Part shown: in pieces, positions 62,785 through 64,000 of the stretch
Layout: each line of letters begins with the position of its first letter
How positions within the stretch are numbered: position 1 is the stretch's first letter
DNA from: Streptomyces sp. yr375
GTDB lineage: Bacteria > Actinomycetota > Actinomycetes > Streptomycetales > Streptomycetaceae
Direction of reading: 5' to 3'
NCBI RefSeq assembly: GCF_900110755.1
Contig: NZ_FOFF01000006.1
Location: forward strand, 62,001 to 126,000
Length of the DNA stretch: 64,000 bases
Notes under the pieces: generated by a model
The model's input: only the letters and a program-made list of their open reading frames with translations
What the model was told of the DNA's origin: nothing
Databases searched by the model: none
Made by a program: the position numbers and the translations under genes

Positions 62785-63722
62785 GCGCGGGACACCTCCT
62801 CGCGGAACAGCGACGAGACGACCCGCAGGGCGAAGGTCGCGATGACGATCGAGCCGATGACCACCAGGACGCCGGCGGCCGAGGCGAGACCGTTCTCGTG
62901 GGCCTGGTAGAAGCTCTGGTAGACGGTGTAGGGGAGGTTCGCGGTGCCCAGGCCGCCGGAGGTGAGGGTGAACACCGCGTCGAAGTTCTGCACGATGTAG
63001 ATCGAGCCGAGCAGGGCGCCGAGTTCGAGGTAGCGGCGCAGGTGGGGGAGGGTGAGGTGGCGGAAGATCTGCCAGTCGCCCGCGCCGTCCACCCGGGCCG
63101 CCTCGATCTGCTGCTGGTCCCGGCCCTGCAGCCCGGCCAGCAGGATCAGCATCATGAACGGCGTCCACTGCCAGACGAGGGAGGCCTCGACTGCGAGCAG
63201 CGGGGTGTCGGAGATCCAGTCGGGCTGGGGGCCGCCCACGTAGTGCAACAGCCCGTTGAGCAGGCCGTATTCGGGGTTGTAGAGGACGTGTTTCCAGAGC
63301 AGGGCGGCGGCCACCGGGACCACCAGGAAGGGCGCGATCAGCAGCGTGCGGACCACGCCCCGGCCGCGGAAGCGGCGGTCCAGGAGCAGTGCCAGGGCCA
63401 GCCCGAGCACCAGGCTGACCAGCACCACGGTCGCCGTCAGCAGGATGGTCGTCCACACCGAGTGGCGCAGGTCGGCGTCGGTCAGGACCTGGTGGTAGTT
63501 GTCGAGGCCGGTGAAGCGGCGGGCCTTGGGGTAGAGGGCGTTCCAGTCGAAGAAGGAGATCACCAGCGTGGCCACGAAGGGGAGTTGGGTGACCACGATC
63601 ATGAAGACCAGAGCGGGGAGCAGCGGGGCGCGGGTCGCCCAGCCGCGCAGCCGGGCGGGGGGCTGCCGCAGGGGGCGTACAGGGGTGGGGGCCGGTGGTG
63701 GGGCCGCCGTCGTCGCGGTCAT
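62781..63722 (-). CDS. Carbohydrate ABC transporter permease (MalF-like)
   Basis: A 313-residue permease with six membrane segments after a Pro/Ala-rich start of about 25 residues. EAA loop: QQIEAARVDGAGDWQIFRHLTLPHLR. Sequence FDWNALYPKARRFTGLDNY is typical of the SmoF/polyol subgroup. ATG at 63722 overlaps the stop of the binding-protein gene. Confidence 0.92.
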   Translation of the reverse strand: MTATTAAPPPAPTPVRPLRQPPARLRGWATRAPLLPALVFMIVVTQLPFVATLVISFFDWNALYPKARRFTGLDNYHQVLTDADLRHSVWTTILLTATVVLVSLVLGLALALLLDRRFRGRGVVRTLLIAPFLVVPVAAALLWKHVLYNPEYGLLNGLLHYVGGPQPDWISDTPLLAVEASLVWQWTPFMMLILLAGLQGRDQQQIEAARVDGAGDWQIFRHLTLPHLRRYLELGALLGSIYIVQNFDAVFTLTSGGLGTANLPYTVYQSFYQAHENGLASAAGVLVVIGSIVIATFALRVVSSLFREEVSRA

Positions 63723-64000
63723 CGTCCCTCGTACTCCTCGGAGATCCGCTCGGCGATCTTCTGGGACTTGCTCAGGGCCGACTCGACGGACTGGCGTCCG
63801 GCGATGGCCGCGCTGATCTCCTGGGAGACCTTGGTGCCGAGGTCGGTGAACTCGGGGATGCCGACGAACTGGATGCCGGGCGCGGGCCGCGGTTGCACGC
63901 CGGGGTCGTTGGGTTCGGCTTCAGGATGTCCTGCTCGTCGTACGCCGGGTCGGCGGCGACGTAGGAGTCCATCTCGTGCAGCCAGCCGTTGCGGGCGTAG
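63719..64000 (-). pseudogene. Sugar ABC substrate-binding protein, internally deleted and frameshifted (partial)
   Basis: From the window edge one frame reads NGWLHEMDSYVAADPAYDEQ and then DILKPN, which is the region about residue 90-120 of a polyol-type binding protein. At 63913-63919 (GCCGAAC on the minus strand) this match ends. A different frame then continues AEPNDPGVQPRPAPGIQFVG ... ISAAIAGRQSVESALSKSQK, the last 60-70 residues of the same family, to a stop overlapping the permease start. So about 250-300 residues seem missing between them, and the frame changes. Either a real deletion at a short repeat or an assembly fault. Confidence 0.75.

Overview
The window is GC-rich chromosomal DNA of a Streptomyces or close relative. 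Evidence: third-position G/C bias throughout, many GTG starts and ATGA/GTGA gene overlaps, actinobacterial markers (WhiA, RbpA, OpcA, a SufR-led SUF operon, CtaA/CtaB), TTGTCCACA-type DnaA boxes and rare TTA codons. Most of it is a core chromosome arm. The last ~12 kb is more accessory.

Layout. (1) 1-4 kb: 3' end of uvrA, then a LacI regulator with a coupled pfkB-type sugar kinase and tandem LacI-type operators, then an orphan HTH regulator. (2) 4-9.3 kb: uvrC-rapZ-yvcK-whiA, a tightly overlapping run joining excision repair, nucleotide-dependent regulators and sporulation control; two perfect DnaA boxes lie upstream. (3) 9.4-12.4 kb: a secreted M14 carboxypeptidase. (4) 12.6-27.7 kb: central carbon metabolism: gap-pgk-tpiA-secG, rbpA, an MFS exporter, pgi, then on the minus strand tkt-tal-zwf-opcA-pgl (pentose phosphate pathway). 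(5) 28-33.6 kb: haem A synthesis (ctaB, ctaA) around two less known genes, and an ABC-2 exporter. (6) 33.7-41.3 kb: an AAC(3)-like acetyltransferase divergent from sufR-sufB-sufD-Rieske ferredoxin-sufC-sufS-sufU-sufT. (7) 41.3-52.3 kb: an AbfB-domain protein, dapD, a dapA paralogue, small regulators, a secreted nuclease and a Tat-exported PhoX-like phosphatase with a PHO box.

(8) 52.3-54.2 kb is the most striking locus. Two structured RNAs lie directly upstream of a Ro60/TROVE protein gene. They share a conserved 37-nt core. The second carries a tRNA-like domain in permuted order (T arm, acceptor 3' strand, acceptor 5' strand, D arm). This matches the known architecture of bacterial Y RNAs (YrlA type) and their Ro partner Rsr.

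(9) 54.3-57.1 kb: a secreted polysaccharide-degrading trio: a frameshifted GH16 glucanase, a GH19 chitinase and an expansin-like protein. The last two share nearly identical CBM5/12 modules. (10) 57.1-59.6 kb: ACC deaminase between a GntR and a TetR regulator. (11) 59.7-64 kb: a two-domain TerD protein and a polyol-type ABC uptake operon with a dehydrogenase; its binding-protein gene appears internally deleted at the window edge.

All functional calls come from reading the translated sequence and recognising motifs. No database search was run.
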